Translations under genes and position numbers: made by a program
Notes under the pieces: generated by a model
What the model saw: the letters and a program-made list of their open reading frames with translations, nothing else
What the model was told of the DNA's origin: nothing
The model's database searches: none
From: an uncultured Acidimicrobiales bacterium
GTDB taxonomy: Bacteria > Actinomycetota > Acidimicrobiia > Acidimicrobiales > UBA10347
NCBI GenBank assembly: GCA_937942965.1
Contig: CALDGN010000258.1
Location: 1-14,723 of the forward strand
Reading direction: 5' to 3'
DNA: 14,723 bases
Part shown: in pieces, positions 14,615 through 14,723 of the stretch
How the letters are laid out: every line of letters starts with the position of its first letter
How positions within the stretch are numbered: the first letter of the stretch is position 1

Positions 14615-14632
14615 CTCGCCGGCCGAGAGCTA
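14612..14632. terminator. Inverted repeat joining two convergent stop codons
   Basis: TAGCTC (14612-14617) and GAGCTA (14627-14632) are 6-bp arms around a 9-nt GC-rich loop. Each outer end is a TAG stop, one per strand. No T-tract. A bidirectional terminator is possible. Confidence 0.35.
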
Positions 14633-14723
14633 GCGACGCGAGCGCAACGCCTGCGTGGCCGCAACATCGACCGAGCGACCATCGCTTGCGAGGACCACGC
14701 CGTAGTCGGCGGCCGCTGCCTCG
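14630..14723 (-). CDS. C-terminal end of a hydantoinase B/oxoprolinase-like protein (partial)
   Basis: The minus strand from the window edge reads 30 codons (ending in TAG at 14630-14632) without interruption. The peptide includes ADYGVVLASDGRSVD and ATQALRSRR. This resembles the usual end of hydantoinase B/N-methylhydantoinase subunits (Y-G-V-V-L-x-x-D-G-x-x-V-D followed by A-T-x-x-L-R), which with the A subunit hydrolyse hydantoins or 5-oxoproline using ATP. The rest lies outside the window, so the call rests on this short tail only. It is convergent with the crotonase gene, 15 bp from its stop. Confidence 0.6.
   Translation of the reverse strand, partial: EAAAADYGVVLASDGRSVDVAATQALRSRR

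Overview
The window is GC-rich, gene-dense and bacterial. GTG/TTG starts, TANNNT boxes placed 6-9 nt before start codons (leaderless-type promoters), a class A penicillin-binding protein with a long extracytoplasmic tail, and a C4 zinc-ribbon/histidine-phosphatase neighbourhood known from actinobacteria all suggest an actinobacterium. Acidimicrobiia is my best guess, by inference only. I see no IS element, tRNA, rRNA or CRISPR array.

Layout. 1-2523 (+): GH3 beta-glucosidase with a PA14 insert, cut by the left edge. 2549-3337 (-): class II aldolase/adducin-family protein. 3450-3782 (+): small membrane protein with two predicted TM helices. 3783-4145: the only sizeable gap, holding a strong hairpin, an inverted repeat and promoter-like boxes. 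4146-6662 (+): bifunctional GT51/transpeptidase PBP whose C-terminus carries four Cys-flanked calcium-loop-like repeats separated by poly-Gln. 6751-8588 (+): C4 zinc-ribbon coiled-coil protein, YdjM/DUF457-like membrane protein and histidine phosphatase. 8611-13693 (-): two adjacent large membrane proteins, each with a Wzz-like N-terminal module (TM, outer domain, TM), a long low-complexity linker and a cytoplasmic coiled coil of nearly 400 residues. 13778-14614 (+): crotonase-family protein with isomerase-like active-site residues. 14630-14723 (-): the last 30 codons of what looks like a hydantoinase B/oxoprolinase subunit.

The most unusual content is the coiled-coil pair. Both keep the topology and sequence hallmarks of polysaccharide co-polymerases, but the usual short cytoplasmic tail or BY-kinase is replaced by a disordered spacer and a giant coiled coil. 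One 35-residue block aligns without gaps between the two coils, so they are probably ancient tandem paralogues. Together with the decorated PBP they suggest envelope-assembly machinery tied to a cytoplasmic scaffold; this is a hypothesis. Two other recurrent patterns are TANNNT boxes just before start codons, and inverted repeats that contain or span stop codons at all three convergent gene junctions.
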